Counted from the first letter of the stretch, positions 7,315 through 15,535 are shown. The stretch is 64,000 bases of DNA from Holophaga foetida DSM 6591 (GCF_000242615.2 NZ_KI912268.1:3035271-3099270); one strand, 5' to 3'. The notes: a model not told the origin generated them from the sequence alone. Numbers and translations: made by a program.

Positions 7315-8679
7315 ATGACGGTACCCTTTTATGCCAAGAGCCCTGACAACAAGGGCTACATCAAGAACATGGACGTGGTCGGCTTCAGCGACCTCGGCGG
7401 GGTCATGGCCTTCCAGATGGCCCTCTACAAGACCCCCGAGGGCAAGTACTACATGTACTGCGGCTCCTTCAAGGGCGCGGGCTGGACGATCATCGATGTG
7501 ACCGATCCCTCCAAGCCCCGCCACGTCAAGTTCTTCGAGGCCTGCGATCCCAACGAATACAGGAAGCAGTCCACCCCCAAGATCCAGGTGGCGGACGGCC
7601 TGATGATCGCGGCCCTGGGCGGCGGCATCCCCTTCCTCCACGGCTGCAAGCACGAGGATAAGAGCATCGGCGGTCTTCGGATCTACGACCTCAAGCAGGA
7701 CCCCGAGAACCCCAAGCTGCTGGCCCACTGGGACTCCGGCGTCGCCAACGGCATGGGTGTGCACCGCTTCCACTACAACGGCGGCCGTTACGTCTACCTC
7801 TCTTCGGATTGCCAGGGCTACATTGGCCAGATCATGCGCATCCTGGACATCATCGATCCCACCAACCCCGTGGAAGTGGGCCGCTGGTGGATGCCCGAGC
7901 AGTTCGCCGACGGCATGGAGGACGGCACCTACCCCGTGGGCCACGCCGCCGAGAAGGATTGGCCCCAGCTCCACGGGCCTCCCTATGTGCAGGATGGCAA
8001 GGCCTACTGCGGCTATTGGGCTGGCGGCGGCGTGATCGTGGACGTCTCCAACGTGACCCGCCCCAAGAAGCTGGGCCAGATCATGGTCAAGCCCCCCTTC
8101 GGCGGCAAGCTGGCCGGTGCCCGCTGTCACACCTACCTGCCCCTCCGGGGCCGCAACTATGCTGTCCTGAGCAACGAGGGCGAGCGCTTCCCGGTCTTCA
8201 GCAAGGAGAAGATCGAGAAGAGCGCCCACCCCGGCATCCAGCCCATGAACAACCTCCACATGATCGACGTCTCCAATCCTGCCGATCAGGTGCTGGTGGC
8301 CGAGTTCCCCTATCCCGAAGTTCCTGCGGACTTCCCCTACAAGAACTTCAACACCGCCGGCCTGGGCTGCCAGGGCCCCTTCGGCCCTCACAACCTCCAC
8401 GAACCCATGGGCAAGCCCTGGCTGGAGGACAACCCGAACCGGGTCTACTGCTGCTACTTCCACGCAGGCATGCGGGTGTATGACGTGACCGATCCCTTCT
8501 ACATCAAGGAGATTGCTTACTTCATCCCCCCCAATCCCGAGAAGACCCTCTTCGACGTCGAGATCCCCGGCCCCATGCTGGGCACCGCCGAGGACTGCGT
8601 GGTGGACGACCGCGGATACATCTACATGGACACCTTCCATGACGGAATGTACATTCTGCGTGTGAAGGAAGGCGTCTAG
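7315..8679 (+). CDS. LVIVD-repeat beta-propeller protein, probably abundant, function unknown
   Basis: The 454-residue product has no signal peptide or membrane segment, so it should be cytosolic. It contains repeated blade motifs of the LVIVD type: WTIIDVTDPSKPRHV, RIYDLKQDPENPKLL, RILDIIDPTNPVEVG, VIVDVSNVTRPKKLG, HMIDVSNPADQVLVA and RVYDVTDPFYIKEIA. Together they would form a beta-propeller. Histidines recur at similar places between blades (HGCKHE, HRFHY, QLHGPPY, ARCHTYLP, GPHNLHEP, CYFHAG, DTFHDGM), suggesting a central metal site; this is inference. The ATG at 7315 follows AAGGAGG at ideal spacing. Codons are strongly biased to C/G-ending forms, as in highly expressed genes. It is a single-gene unit ended by strong hairpins. 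No reaction can be assigned. Confidence 0.8.
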   Translation: MTVPFYAKSPDNKGYIKNMDVVGFSDLGGVMAFQMALYKTPEGKYYMYCGSFKGAGWTIIDVTDPSKPRHVKFFEACDPNEYRKQSTPKIQVADGLMIAALGGGIPFLHGCKHEDKSIGGLRIYDLKQDPENPKLLAHWDSGVANGMGVHRFHYNGGRYVYLSSDCQGYIGQIMRILDIIDPTNPVEVGRWWMPEQFADGMEDGTYPVGHAAEKDWPQLHGPPYVQDGKAYCGYWAGGGVIVDVSNVTRPKKLGQIMVKPPFGGKLAGARCHTYLPLRGRNYAVLSNEGERFPVFSKEKIEKSAHPGIQPMNNLHMIDVSNPADQVLVAEFPYPEVPADFPYKNFNTAGLGCQGPFGPHNLHEPMGKPWLEDNPNRVYCCYFHAGMRVYDVTDPFYIKEIAYFIPPNPEKTLFDVEIPGPMLGTAEDCVVDDRGYIYMDTFHDGMYILRVKEGV

Positions 8680-8703
8680 CCTCTCCTACACAGACGTGAT
8701 GGT

Positions 8704-8778
8704 CGGGCTTTGCCCGGTCACCACGTGGGGGTCAAAGGGGGGACATCGCGAGCGCAGCGAGCAGGCGGTCCCCCCTTT
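8704..8778. repeat. Tandem stem-loops downstream of the LVIVD gene
   Basis: Two hairpins precede the terminator. CGGGC-TTT-GCCCG lies at 8704-8716. A perfect 11-bp inverted repeat, AAAGGGGGGAC (8734-8744) with GTCCCCCCTTT (8768-8778), encloses a 23-nt loop containing the inner stem TCGC/GCGA. The arrangement could protect the 3' end of an abundant mRNA or be a dispersed palindromic repeat. Confidence 0.6.
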
Positions 8779-8791
8779 CATGGCAGACTCC

Positions 8792-8825
8792 GGGAGCGGC
8801 CCATCGGGCCGCTCCCGCTTTTTTT
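8792..8825 (+). terminator. Intrinsic terminator after the LVIVD gene
   Basis: A perfect 11-bp stem, GGGAGCGGCCC/GGGCCGCTCCC, with a 3-nt loop is followed by GC and seven T residues. It lies 113 bp after the stop codon and 44 bp before surE, so it separates the two transcripts. Confidence 0.9.
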
Positions 8826-8868
8826 GGGCGGCATCCCACGGTGGGCGCTGAACGGATAGGATAGGCCT

Positions 8869-9642
8869 ATGCATGATCGACTGATTCTCGTCACCAACGA
8901 TGATGGCCTCTGGTCCCCCGGACTCGAAACCCTGGCCGAGGCGGCCTCGCGCTTCGGACGCGTGGTGGTGGTGGCCCCGGACCGCAATCGAAGCGCTATC
9001 TCCAGCGCCATGAGTCTGCACAACATCCTGCGGGTCCACGAACTGGGGACCGATCGCTATGCCTGCGATGGCACCCCTGTGGACTGTGTCCTGGTGGGGA
9101 TCCGCTCCCTCTTCGGGCGATCCCCCGATTGGGTCCTGTCCGGCATCAACAATGGCTTCAATCTGGGGGAGGATGTCTTCTATTCGGGCACGGTCGGCGC
9201 CGCCTTCGAGGGCTGCCTCCAGGGAGGCCGGGCCGCCGCCTTCTCCATGGATCTTGAGGCGGACCACGCGGTGGCTGGGCGCTGGATCGAGCGTTTCCTG
9301 AGCCGTTGGGAGAACCTGGAACTCCCTCCGAATCGCATCTGGAACCTGAATATTCCCAAGGGGGAACCCCTGGGTTTTCGGATGGCGGGGCAGGACAATC
9401 GGAAATACCACGACTCCGTGGAGCGTCGCCTGGACCCCCGGGGTCTTCCTTACTACTGGGTCGGGGGCGAGATGGGGCCGGTCTACTCCCGGATGCCCGG
9501 GAGTGACGCCGAGGCCATCCAGCAGGGCTGGATCTCCCTGACCCCCCTCCGCCTGGACCTGGCCTGCCCGGAGCTCATGGCCAGGGCTGGGGAGACGGAA
9601 GTGCTGCTCAACCAGGACGGGGCCTCGAATATCCCGGGTTGA
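8869..9642 (+). CDS. surE: 5'/3'-nucleotidase SurE
   Basis: SurE is a metal-dependent phosphatase that removes phosphate from nucleoside 5'- and 3'-monophosphates and is linked to stationary-phase survival. The 257-residue product has the family metal site LVTNDDG at residues 7-13 and the loop RSAISSAMSL. It also has VLSGINNGFNLGEDVFYSGT (core of SGIN-x-G-x-N) and the WNLNIP strand. It lacks a signal peptide, so it is cytoplasmic. The ATG at 8869 follows GGATAGGATAGG, a moderate ribosome site. It is probably transcribed from its own promoter because a strong terminator lies just upstream. The next gene, a secreted protein, follows after 48 bp. Confidence 0.95.
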   Translation: MHDRLILVTNDDGLWSPGLETLAEAASRFGRVVVVAPDRNRSAISSAMSLHNILRVHELGTDRYACDGTPVDCVLVGIRSLFGRSPDWVLSGINNGFNLGEDVFYSGTVGAAFEGCLQGGRAAAFSMDLEADHAVAGRWIERFLSRWENLELPPNRIWNLNIPKGEPLGFRMAGQDNRKYHDSVERRLDPRGLPYYWVGGEMGPVYSRMPGSDAEAIQQGWISLTPLRLDLACPELMARAGETEVLLNQDGASNIPG

Positions 9643-9666
9643 CCCCCTTCCTGGGCTGGCATATCC

Positions 9667-9687
9667 TTCCTCCACCCTTCGGAGGAA
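9667..9687 (+). promoter_or_regulatory. Hairpin that sequesters the Shine-Dalgarno of the next gene
   Basis: TTCCTCC (9667-9673) pairs perfectly with GGAGGAA (9681-9687) across a 7-nt loop. GGAGGA is the ribosome site for the ATG at 9691. The whole anti-SD-binding sequence is therefore inside a 7-bp stem, which could limit translation until the stem opens (for example with heat or a bound ligand). This is a sequence observation; the regulatory role is inferred. Confidence 0.55.
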
Positions 9688-9690
9688 AAA

Positions 9691-10299
9691 ATGAAAAAAA
9701 CGCTGCTGGCTCTCGCCGTCTGCGCAGTTATGCCCATGGCTGCCCAGGATTCCCATTCCTGGAGCTCTGGGCAGGACGAAACCTATCCCGTCAGCCGCGG
9801 GGAATCGAGTATGGATTCGGGTCGCCGCGCTGCGCCCCGTCCAGCCCAGAGGGACTCCGAAGCCACGCCTCAAGGGCCCAACCTGGATGTCCACTTCCTC
9901 CAGGCCGACGAGTATCTGATCACGCTGGAGCCTTACAAGGCCGGGAGCGGGTGGCAGACCGTGTACATCGCCAAGCTGGTGACCCCCGCCAGCGCTGCCA
10001 CCAAGCAGGAGGCGGAGTTCTTTATCATCAATGCCAGCAAGAAGGGCGAGAAAGTCTGGACCAAGCACTATGCCCTGACTCGACCCGCCACTTCTGCCGA
10101 CCTGAAGCTGGGTGCGGTCGCCTATGCCTTGGATGGAAACTGCGAAGGTGACATCTACCAGGGACCGGGCACCCGGGAGGATAACCTGCACTACAGCTGG
10201 TTTGTGGGGACCATCAACGATGACTCCAACCTCTACAAGGGCTACCTTGCCCTGTCGGGGTACAAGGTGAAGCCCTCCGCCCTCAGGGTCCGGCAATAG
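9691..10299 (+). CDS. Secreted protein of unknown function
   Basis: The 202-residue product begins with a clear signal peptide (MKKTLLALAVCAVMPMAAQ), predicted to be cut after AAQ or nearby. A low-complexity charged linker (about residues 20-62) leads to a folded domain from about residue 64 (LDVHFLQADEYLITLEPYK) to the end, rich in beta strands and aromatic residues. I do not recognise the family. It follows surE by 48 bp on the same strand but may be separately controlled, because its ribosome site is in a hairpin. It converges on the carboxypeptidase gene with a 1-bp gap between the stop codons. Confidence 0.7.
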   Translation: MKKTLLALAVCAVMPMAAQDSHSWSSGQDETYPVSRGESSMDSGRRAAPRPAQRDSEATPQGPNLDVHFLQADEYLITLEPYKAGSGWQTVYIAKLVTPASAATKQEAEFFIINASKKGEKVWTKHYALTRPATSADLKLGAVAYALDGNCEGDIYQGPGTREDNLHYSWFVGTINDDSNLYKGYLALSGYKVKPSALRVRQ

Positions 10300-10300
10300 C

Positions 10301-11224
10301 CTAGGACCTGCTCTCGATCCACTGCCGGATCCGGTTGGCATCGCCGAAGTGGGTGAGCTTTCCGGGAGCCTTCAGGAGCACGATGAAGACCTGTCGCGAA
10401 GCGAGCTTTGCCTGCATGACCAGGCAATGGCCCGCTTCGTCGATGAAGCCGGTCTTGGACAACCCGATCTCCCAGTTCCCGCCGCGCACCAGGCGGCTGG
10501 TGTTGATGAAGTGCAGGTAGCGGGAACCGCTCTGCAGTTCGCTTTCCGTGTAGGTGCTGTCCCTTCGGATCTCGGGGTAGTGGTTGTAGGCGATGCGCAC
10601 GAGCTGGACCAGATCCCGGGCGCTGGAGACGTTTCCCTCCCCCAGACCTGCGGGGTCCACATAGTGGGTGTGGCTCAGGCCCAGGGCCCTGGCCTTGGCG
10701 TTCATGGCGGCCACGCATGCTCCCAGGCCGCCGGGGTAGGCGTGGCCCAGGGCGTTGGCTGCGCGGTTCTCACTGGCCATGAGGGCCAGCTTCAGGGCTT
10801 CCTTCCGGGGCAGGCGGGTGCCCAGGGGCAGGCGTGAGCGGCTGTGGCGAAGGACATCCAGATCCTGTCGGTCGATCAGGAGCTCCTCATCAGGGCTCTG
10901 GCGAGCGTCCAGGATGACCATGACGGTCATGAGCTTGGTGATGGAGGCGATGGGCAGGACGGTGTCCGGTGCCTTTTCCACAAGGTCCCGGCCTGTCTGC
11001 TGGTCTTGCACCAGGGCTGATGCACTGCTCAGGACTAGGCGCTGGGGGGCAGGCTGGGGCAGCTTGCGCTTCACCCTTTTCGCCTGCTGTCGCCTGGGCG
11101 CTGCATGATGGGCGGGTTTGGCCTTCTTGTGAGCCTTTCTTGGCTTCGCTTGGGCTGGGCAAAGGGAGAGGATTGCTCCCAAAGCAATAACCACGAACCG
11201 ACCCGCCAATTCCCTGAATCCCAT
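10301..11224 (-). CDS. D-alanyl-D-alanine carboxypeptidase/endopeptidase (peptidase S11)
   Basis: This is a low-molecular-weight penicillin-binding protein of the PbpG/DacA group, which trims or cleaves peptidoglycan peptides in the periplasm. The 307-residue product has a signal peptide (ending PAQA near residue 26), then a highly basic Lys/Arg/Pro/His linker (about 27-62) that could bind the wall. The catalytic domain follows, with all three motifs: SITKL (SxxK), SEN (SxN) and KTG. The C-terminal PBP5 domain of larger DacA proteins is missing, so the endopeptidase-like PbpG type is the better match. It is transcribed alone, away from the FecR operon. Confidence 0.88.
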   Translation of the reverse strand: MGFRELAGRFVVIALGAILSLCPAQAKPRKAHKKAKPAHHAAPRRQQAKRVKRKLPQPAPQRLVLSSASALVQDQQTGRDLVEKAPDTVLPIASITKLMTVMVILDARQSPDEELLIDRQDLDVLRHSRSRLPLGTRLPRKEALKLALMASENRAANALGHAYPGGLGACVAAMNAKARALGLSHTHYVDPAGLGEGNVSSARDLVQLVRIAYNHYPEIRRDSTYTESELQSGSRYLHFINTSRLVRGGNWEIGLSKTGFIDEAGHCLVMQAKLASRQVFIVLLKAPGKLTHFGDANRIRQWIESRS

Positions 11225-11388
11225 CCCAACTCCCCTATTCTCAGGTTGAGTATACCCGAACCCGTCATTTTAATGTATTATTAATTTAATGGACGCCCGT
11301 CTGGAACCGGGTATTTCACTCGCAATTCAAGGCTGGGTTCTGGGATGCCGATTTATTGAAGGTGGCCCTTTGTCCAGGAGGGGGTTGT

Positions 11389-11841
11389 ATGACGATCCAC
11401 CGGTTTGTGACTGGGTTTCTCGTCATTCTCATGGCGGGGTTTCCTCTTCCAGCTGTCGCGAGGGAGGTGGTGGGAAGTATTCGGACGCTGCAAGGCCCGG
11501 TATTTCTGCTGCGGGAGGGGGCCGAGCGTGATGTCACCCGACCCGAGCGTCTGCTCGAGGGGGATGTGCTGCGAACGGGAGAGGGGGGAAGTCTTGGCTT
11601 GCTCCTGAAGGACAACACCTCCATCTCCATGGGCCCTGGAAGCCGACTGGCCCTTGAACACTTCCAGTTCGCTCCCGCCCAGGGCCGACTGGGGCTCGTG
11701 GTGCGCTGTTTCCGGGGAACCATGGCCTTCGTCTCCGGGCTTGTTGCCAAATTGTCTCCGGACTCCGTCAAGGTGGAGACCCCCGTGGCCACAGTGGGGG
11801 TTCGTGGGACGAGCTTCCTGGTCAAGGCGGAGGAGAAGTGA
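11389..11841 (+). CDS. FecR-domain exported protein
   Basis: The 150-residue product starts at the ATG at 11389 behind a strong AGGAGGGGG ribosome site. It has a signal peptide (VILMAGFPLPAVA). The mature part is a single FecR domain: VVGSIRTLQGPVFLLREG, then GDVLRTGEGGSLGLLLKDNTS and VETPVATVGVRGTSFLV. This is the form common in stand-alone periplasmic FecR proteins, not the sigma-factor regulator FecR. It is the first gene of a three-gene unit. Its stop overlaps the GTG start of the OmpA lipoprotein gene (GTGA), which implies translational coupling. Confidence 0.85.
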   Translation: MTIHRFVTGFLVILMAGFPLPAVAREVVGSIRTLQGPVFLLREGAERDVTRPERLLEGDVLRTGEGGSLGLLLKDNTSISMGPGSRLALEHFQFAPAQGRLGLVVRCFRGTMAFVSGLVAKLSPDSVKVETPVATVGVRGTSFLVKAEEK

Positions 11842-12473
11842 ACCTGCAAAAGACCCTTCACAGCGGAAGAGCTGGAAAGACTTGGATTCCTTTTGTTTGC
11901 GCATCCGCTTTCCTGTTTCTGGGCTGCGCCAAGCCGCGCACCCAGGTTGTCCTGATGCCGGATGCTGACGGGGGGGTGGGGGTTGTGGAGGTCCGGAATG
12001 CCCAGGGCCGTCAGGCCCTGGATCGGCCCCGTCAAAGCGTTCAGGTGGTTGGGGCGGATCAGGCTCCGGGCAAACCTGAGATCCTCTCCGACGCCCGGAT
12101 CCAAGCTGATTTCGGAGCCGCCATCGCAGCCCAGCCCAAGGCGCCTCTCCACTTCATCCTTCAGTTCGAGACGGGGTCCACTACCCTGACGGCTGCCTCC
12201 CGGCCGCTCATCGGGAAGATCCTGGAAGCTATCCAGGAGCGCTCTCCGCTGGATGTTGGCGTAGTGGGGCATACGGACACCTCGGGGTCCGATGAGCGCA
12301 ACAACCTGCTGGCCAGGCAGCGGGCCGAGACGGTTGCCCAGTTGCTGGTCGATGCCGGGGCGGATCCGGCTGTTCTCGAGATCAAGTCCCATGGAAAGGC
12401 CGTTCTTCTCGTGCCCACCGGGGATCAGGTCCCGGAGCCCCGCAATCGCCGCGTTGAAGTGACTGTCAGATAA
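11838..12473 (+). CDS. OmpA-family peptidoglycan-associated lipoprotein
   Basis: The 211-residue product starts at a GTG overlapping the FecR stop. Its N-terminus is a lipoprotein signal ending in the lipobox LFLGC (Cys about residue 30). The C-terminal half is an OmpA domain that binds peptidoglycan: LQFETGSTTLTAASRPLIGK, then DVGVVGHTDTSGSDERNN and the end RNRRVEVTVR. The domain should anchor an outer-membrane lipoprotein to the wall. Its downstream partner encodes a CHASE2-HD-GYP membrane protein starting 6 bp later, so the three proteins probably work together at the envelope. Confidence 0.88.
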   Translation: MNLQKTLHSGRAGKTWIPFVCASAFLFLGCAKPRTQVVLMPDADGGVGVVEVRNAQGRQALDRPRQSVQVVGADQAPGKPEILSDARIQADFGAAIAAQPKAPLHFILQFETGSTTLTAASRPLIGKILEAIQERSPLDVGVVGHTDTSGSDERNNLLARQRAETVAQLLVDAGADPAVLEIKSHGKAVLLVPTGDQVPEPRNRRVEVTVR

Positions 12474-12478
12474 CCCCG

Positions 12479-14464
12479 ATGCTATCGCCTCGCTTCCATT
12501 CGCAGGTCTGGAGGCCCCTGCGCCTGGTGGTGGCGGGGCTGGGCATCACGCTGTTGGCACTGCTGCTCCATACGATTCGGCCGGCCTTTCTGCGCAACCA
12601 GGAGCTCATGGTCTACGACGTGATGCTCCGCTTGACCCACCGGGAGCAATCCTCCGGAGTGCCTCTCATCGTGGACCTCGATGAGGGGAGTCTGAGGGAT
12701 TTCGGCCAGTGGCCCTGGCCTCGCTACCGTGTTGCAGAGTTGCTGGACCGCATCTCGGCCATGGGGCCGCGAGTCGTGGGTCTGGATGTGGTCTTTGCCG
12801 AACCCGATTCTGGCTCCCTGGCCAACTGGAAGGGGGCTCTGGAGCGTGAACGGGGGCTCTCCCTCCAGGTGAGGGGTGTGCCCCTGGATATGGAAGATTT
12901 CGATGCGATTCTGGCCTGTACGTTGGGAAAGGGCCCCTTCGTGCTCGGTCACAAGTTCCATACCGGCCTGGAGGACCAGGGGCGCACCTGCCTGCTTCAT
13001 TCCATTCCGGTGGTGCTGAGGCGTCTGTCTGGGGCTCCTGATGGGGTCCAGGGGCTTTTCCAGGCCCACGGCGCCGCCTGCAATCTGCCGATCCTTTCCA
13101 GGGCAGCGGGTGCTTCCGGGTTCTTCAACATCGTGCCCGATCCTGACGGTGTGCTTCGTCGCATGCCGATGCTGATGCGGTTTGGAGAGGATCTCTATCC
13201 CTGTCTCGCCCTGGCCATGCTGGCCAAGGCGGAGGGCAATCCACAGGCGGTTCTCAGCATGGATGCGAGCGGCCCTTCCAGCCTCCGGATCGGGACACGG
13301 GAGCTGCCCCTGGACCCCAGGGGCAATCTGCTCATCCATTTCCGGGGCAAGGGGGGGCGCTTCGAATACCTTTCCGCCGCCGCGATCCTGCGTGGGGAAG
13401 TGGCGCCGGAAAAGGTGCGAGGACGCTTCGTGCTGCTGGGCACCTCCGCCGCTGGATTGCGGGAGCTTCGGGCTACCCCTTTCGACGGGGCCTTCAATGG
13501 GGTGGAGGTCCACGCCACTGTCCTGGACAACCTTCTCCGGGGCGATTTCCTGGGGCGCCCGGCGGGCGCCTGGGCCTGGGAAGCCATGGCCATCCTTGGG
13601 GCTGGTGTGTTGTCGAGCCTCGTCCTCGCCCGCTTCGGGGCCCGCCTGAGTGGCCTGCTGGCTGGGATCCTGGTCCTGGGGATCTTTGGCGGCTGCCTGG
13701 GGCTCATGCGCTCCCGGGGGATCTTTCTCCAGCCCCTCCTGCCGGTGCTGCTGGTCATCGCCTGTTTTGCCCTGCTCACCTGGTGGAAATCCCGCCTGGA
13801 GGAGAGGGCCCTGGATCAGCGCAACCAGGAATTGATCCAGACCCAGGACCTGACGATCCACAGCATGGCGGTGCTGGGGGAGGCCCGGGACCCTGAGACG
13901 GCGGGTCATCTTCGCCGCACCCAGCGCTATATGAGGGCCCTTGCCCTGAGCCTCCGGGAGAACCCCAAGTTCCGGCCCTGCATCACGGAGGAATACCTGG
14001 AGGCGCTCACCAAGATGGCGCCGCTCCACGACATCGGGAAGATCGGCATCCCGGATCGCATCCTGCTCAAGCCTGAGGGACTCACCGCGGAGGAATACGA
14101 GCAGATGAAATCCCACACGCTGGTGGCAGGGCGCATCTTCGAGGAGGCGAGGAAGGAATTGGGGCCCAACTCCTTCCTGATGGTGGCGGAGGAGGTGTGC
14201 CGCTGCCACCACGAGCGCTGGGATGGCAGCGGCTACCCCCAGGGACTGAAGGGCGATGCGATCCCTCTTGCGGCGCGGCTCATGGCCTTGGCGGACGTAT
14301 ACGACGCCATGGTCAGCCAGCGGGTCTACAAGGATTCCATGAGTCCGGAAGTGGTGGCTGCCAGCATCCGTTCCGGTTCCGGCACCCTCTTCGACCCGGA
14401 TGTCGTGGATGCCTTCTCCAGGGCTCAGGGGGAATTTCTCCGCGTGGTGGAACGCTATCGCTGA
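12479..14464 (+). CDS. CHASE2 sensor with HD-GYP c-di-GMP phosphodiesterase domain
   Basis: The 661-residue membrane protein has one N-terminal transmembrane helix (about 15-35) and a periplasmic CHASE2 sensor domain to about residue 350, with VYDVMLRLTHR and VVGLDVVFAEPD typical of CHASE2. Three transmembrane helices follow (about 360-435), then a short coiled linker and a cytoplasmic HD-GYP domain (about 455-655). The catalytic motifs HDIGKIGIPD and HHERWDGSGYP are intact, so it should hydrolyse c-di-GMP. It is the last gene after FecR and OmpA, a set in which envelope state could be read by CHASE2 and converted into c-di-GMP turnover. Its stop overlaps the convergent hemerythrin gene by 10 bp. 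Confidence 0.92.
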   Translation: MLSPRFHSQVWRPLRLVVAGLGITLLALLLHTIRPAFLRNQELMVYDVMLRLTHREQSSGVPLIVDLDEGSLRDFGQWPWPRYRVAELLDRISAMGPRVVGLDVVFAEPDSGSLANWKGALERERGLSLQVRGVPLDMEDFDAILACTLGKGPFVLGHKFHTGLEDQGRTCLLHSIPVVLRRLSGAPDGVQGLFQAHGAACNLPILSRAAGASGFFNIVPDPDGVLRRMPMLMRFGEDLYPCLALAMLAKAEGNPQAVLSMDASGPSSLRIGTRELPLDPRGNLLIHFRGKGGRFEYLSAAAILRGEVAPEKVRGRFVLLGTSAAGLRELRATPFDGAFNGVEVHATVLDNLLRGDFLGRPAGAWAWEAMAILGAGVLSSLVLARFGARLSGLLAGILVLGIFGGCLGLMRSRGIFLQPLLPVLLVIACFALLTWWKSRLEERALDQRNQELIQTQDLTIHSMAVLGEARDPETAGHLRRTQRYMRALALSLRENPKFRPCITEEYLEALTKMAPLHDIGKIGIPDRILLKPEGLTAEEYEQMKSHTLVAGRIFEEARKELGPNSFLMVAEEVCRCHHERWDGSGYPQGLKGDAIPLAARLMALADVYDAMVSQRVYKDSMSPEVVAASIRSGSGTLFDPDVVDAFSRAQGEFLRVVERYR

Positions 14465-14862
14465 TTCATAGGCAGATGTCCAGCGATCTGGTCGTCCGAT
14501 TTGATGTGTTCGATCAGCCAGTTCCTGAGCATGGTCTCCGTTTCGGAGATGAGGCCGAGTTCCTGCCGGACGTACCTGCCGAAGAGATCGTCCACCTGGG
14601 CCAGGAACTCCCTGTGGGCCAGCGAGTGTGCGGCAATGTCCACGCCGGCCTTGCGGAGCAGTCCCTCCTCGGCCTTGAAGTGGACCCGCGTGTATGCCTT
14701 GAGAAAGGAGAGGCACCAGCCAATCTCATCATCACCGGTGCCTTCCAGGATCGCCGTGTGCAGGCGGTTCAGGGCTTCGATCAGGGTCTTGTGCTGGTTG
14801 TCGATCACCGGGTGCCCTGTCTCGAGGTCGCGGGTCCAAGGGATCAGTGGTGTTTCGGTCAT
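14455..14862 (-). CDS. Bacteriohemerythrin
   Basis: This single-domain hemerythrin of 135 residues should bind O2 at a di-iron site. Ligands visible are the histidine in GHPVID, H and E-type positions in NQHKTLIEALNRLH, HFKAEE, AAHSLAHREF, and the end WLIEHIKSDDQ (H and D). These match the family pattern H..HxxL..HFxxEE..H...H..HIxxxD. The start MTETPLIPWTRDLETGH is typical. It is a lone minus-strand gene in front of the tRNA-Pro region. It could scavenge or carry oxygen in a microaerobic or anaerobic cell, which is inference from family knowledge. Confidence 0.93.
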   Translation of the reverse strand: MTETPLIPWTRDLETGHPVIDNQHKTLIEALNRLHTAILEGTGDDEIGWCLSFLKAYTRVHFKAEEGLLRKAGVDIAAHSLAHREFLAQVDDLFGRYVRQELGLISETETMLRNWLIEHIKSDDQIAGHLPMNQR

Positions 14863-14947
14863 TCAGCACCCCTCCGGCGGTTTGAGGACACAGCACAGTG
14901 TGAAACCCTCTCACTGTAGGGTGCCAGGGAGCGGTTCATGCAAATAC

Positions 14948-14974
14948 AAAAAGGACCCGGATTTCTCCAGGTCC
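14948..14974 (-). terminator. Intrinsic terminator after tRNA-Pro
   Basis: On the minus strand GGACCTGGA-GAAA-TCCGGGTCC forms a 9-bp stem (one G-T pair) with a GAAA tetraloop, followed by TTTTT. It starts 3 nt after the encoded CCA of the tRNA. Confidence 0.9.
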
Positions 14975-14977
14975 ATT

Positions 14978-15054
<77 letters not shown>

Positions 15055-15067
15055 TGAAGTTCTGACT

Positions 15068-15535
15068 CTACCTGCCTTTGGGGGGGGCGTCAAGCTCTGG
15101 TTTCGGTCGAGGGGCCGTCTCTGGGGGTTGGGTGAGCCGATTCTGCAGTGTCCTCAAGGATTCCAGGATGGAGGAAAGATCCGGGCGGTGGAGGGAAGGG
15201 GGGGGCGGCTCCTGTTTGGACTGGAGGCGCTTCGGATGGGTGGGTATCGGGGGCTGGGGTTCCGGATCGGTCTCAGGTTCAATGCCGAAATCAAAGCCCC
15301 GGGTCAACTGGCCTGTCAGGAGGAGCTGTCGGCAGTCTCCCACGGTGAGCCCCTCTGTCAGCCAGCTCCGGATCCGCTCCAGGCGCGGGAGGTCATCCCG
15401 GTGGTAGTAGCGCAGGTTGCCGTGGCTCCGGCGGGGGCGGATCTCTGGGATCACCTGTTCCCAGTAACGGAGATCCTTGGGCTTGACCCCGATGCGGGCC
15501 GCCGTTTCCCCGATCTTGAACCAGAGGCGCTCCAT
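15068..15535 (-). CDS. MerR-like DNA-binding regulator with proline-rich tail
   Basis: The 155-residue product starts at MERLWFKIGETAARIG. Residues 6-75 form a MerR winged helix (IGETAARIGVKPKDLRYWE, RRSHGNLRYYHRDDLPRL). In this subgroup a tryptophan-type helix replaces the usual effector domain, and residues 76-100 (LLTGQL) are short. The C-terminal 60 residues are proline-rich and disordered. Its ATG overlaps the stop of the NtrX-like gene (TGATG), so the two are translationally coupled and probably work in one circuit. No ligand-binding domain or metal site is visible. Confidence 0.82.
   Translation of the reverse strand: MERLWFKIGETAARIGVKPKDLRYWEQVIPEIRPRRSHGNLRYYHRDDLPRLERIRSWLTEGLTVGDCRQLLLTGQLTRGFDFGIEPETDPEPQPPIPTHPKRLQSKQEPPPPSLHRPDLSSILESLRTLQNRLTQPPETAPRPKPELDAPPKGR

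Noticed and set aside
12482..14716. A 744-codon frame antisense to the CHASE2-HD-GYP gene
   Set aside because: Same cause: it is a mirror of the true gene, has no ribosome site and a nonsense composition.
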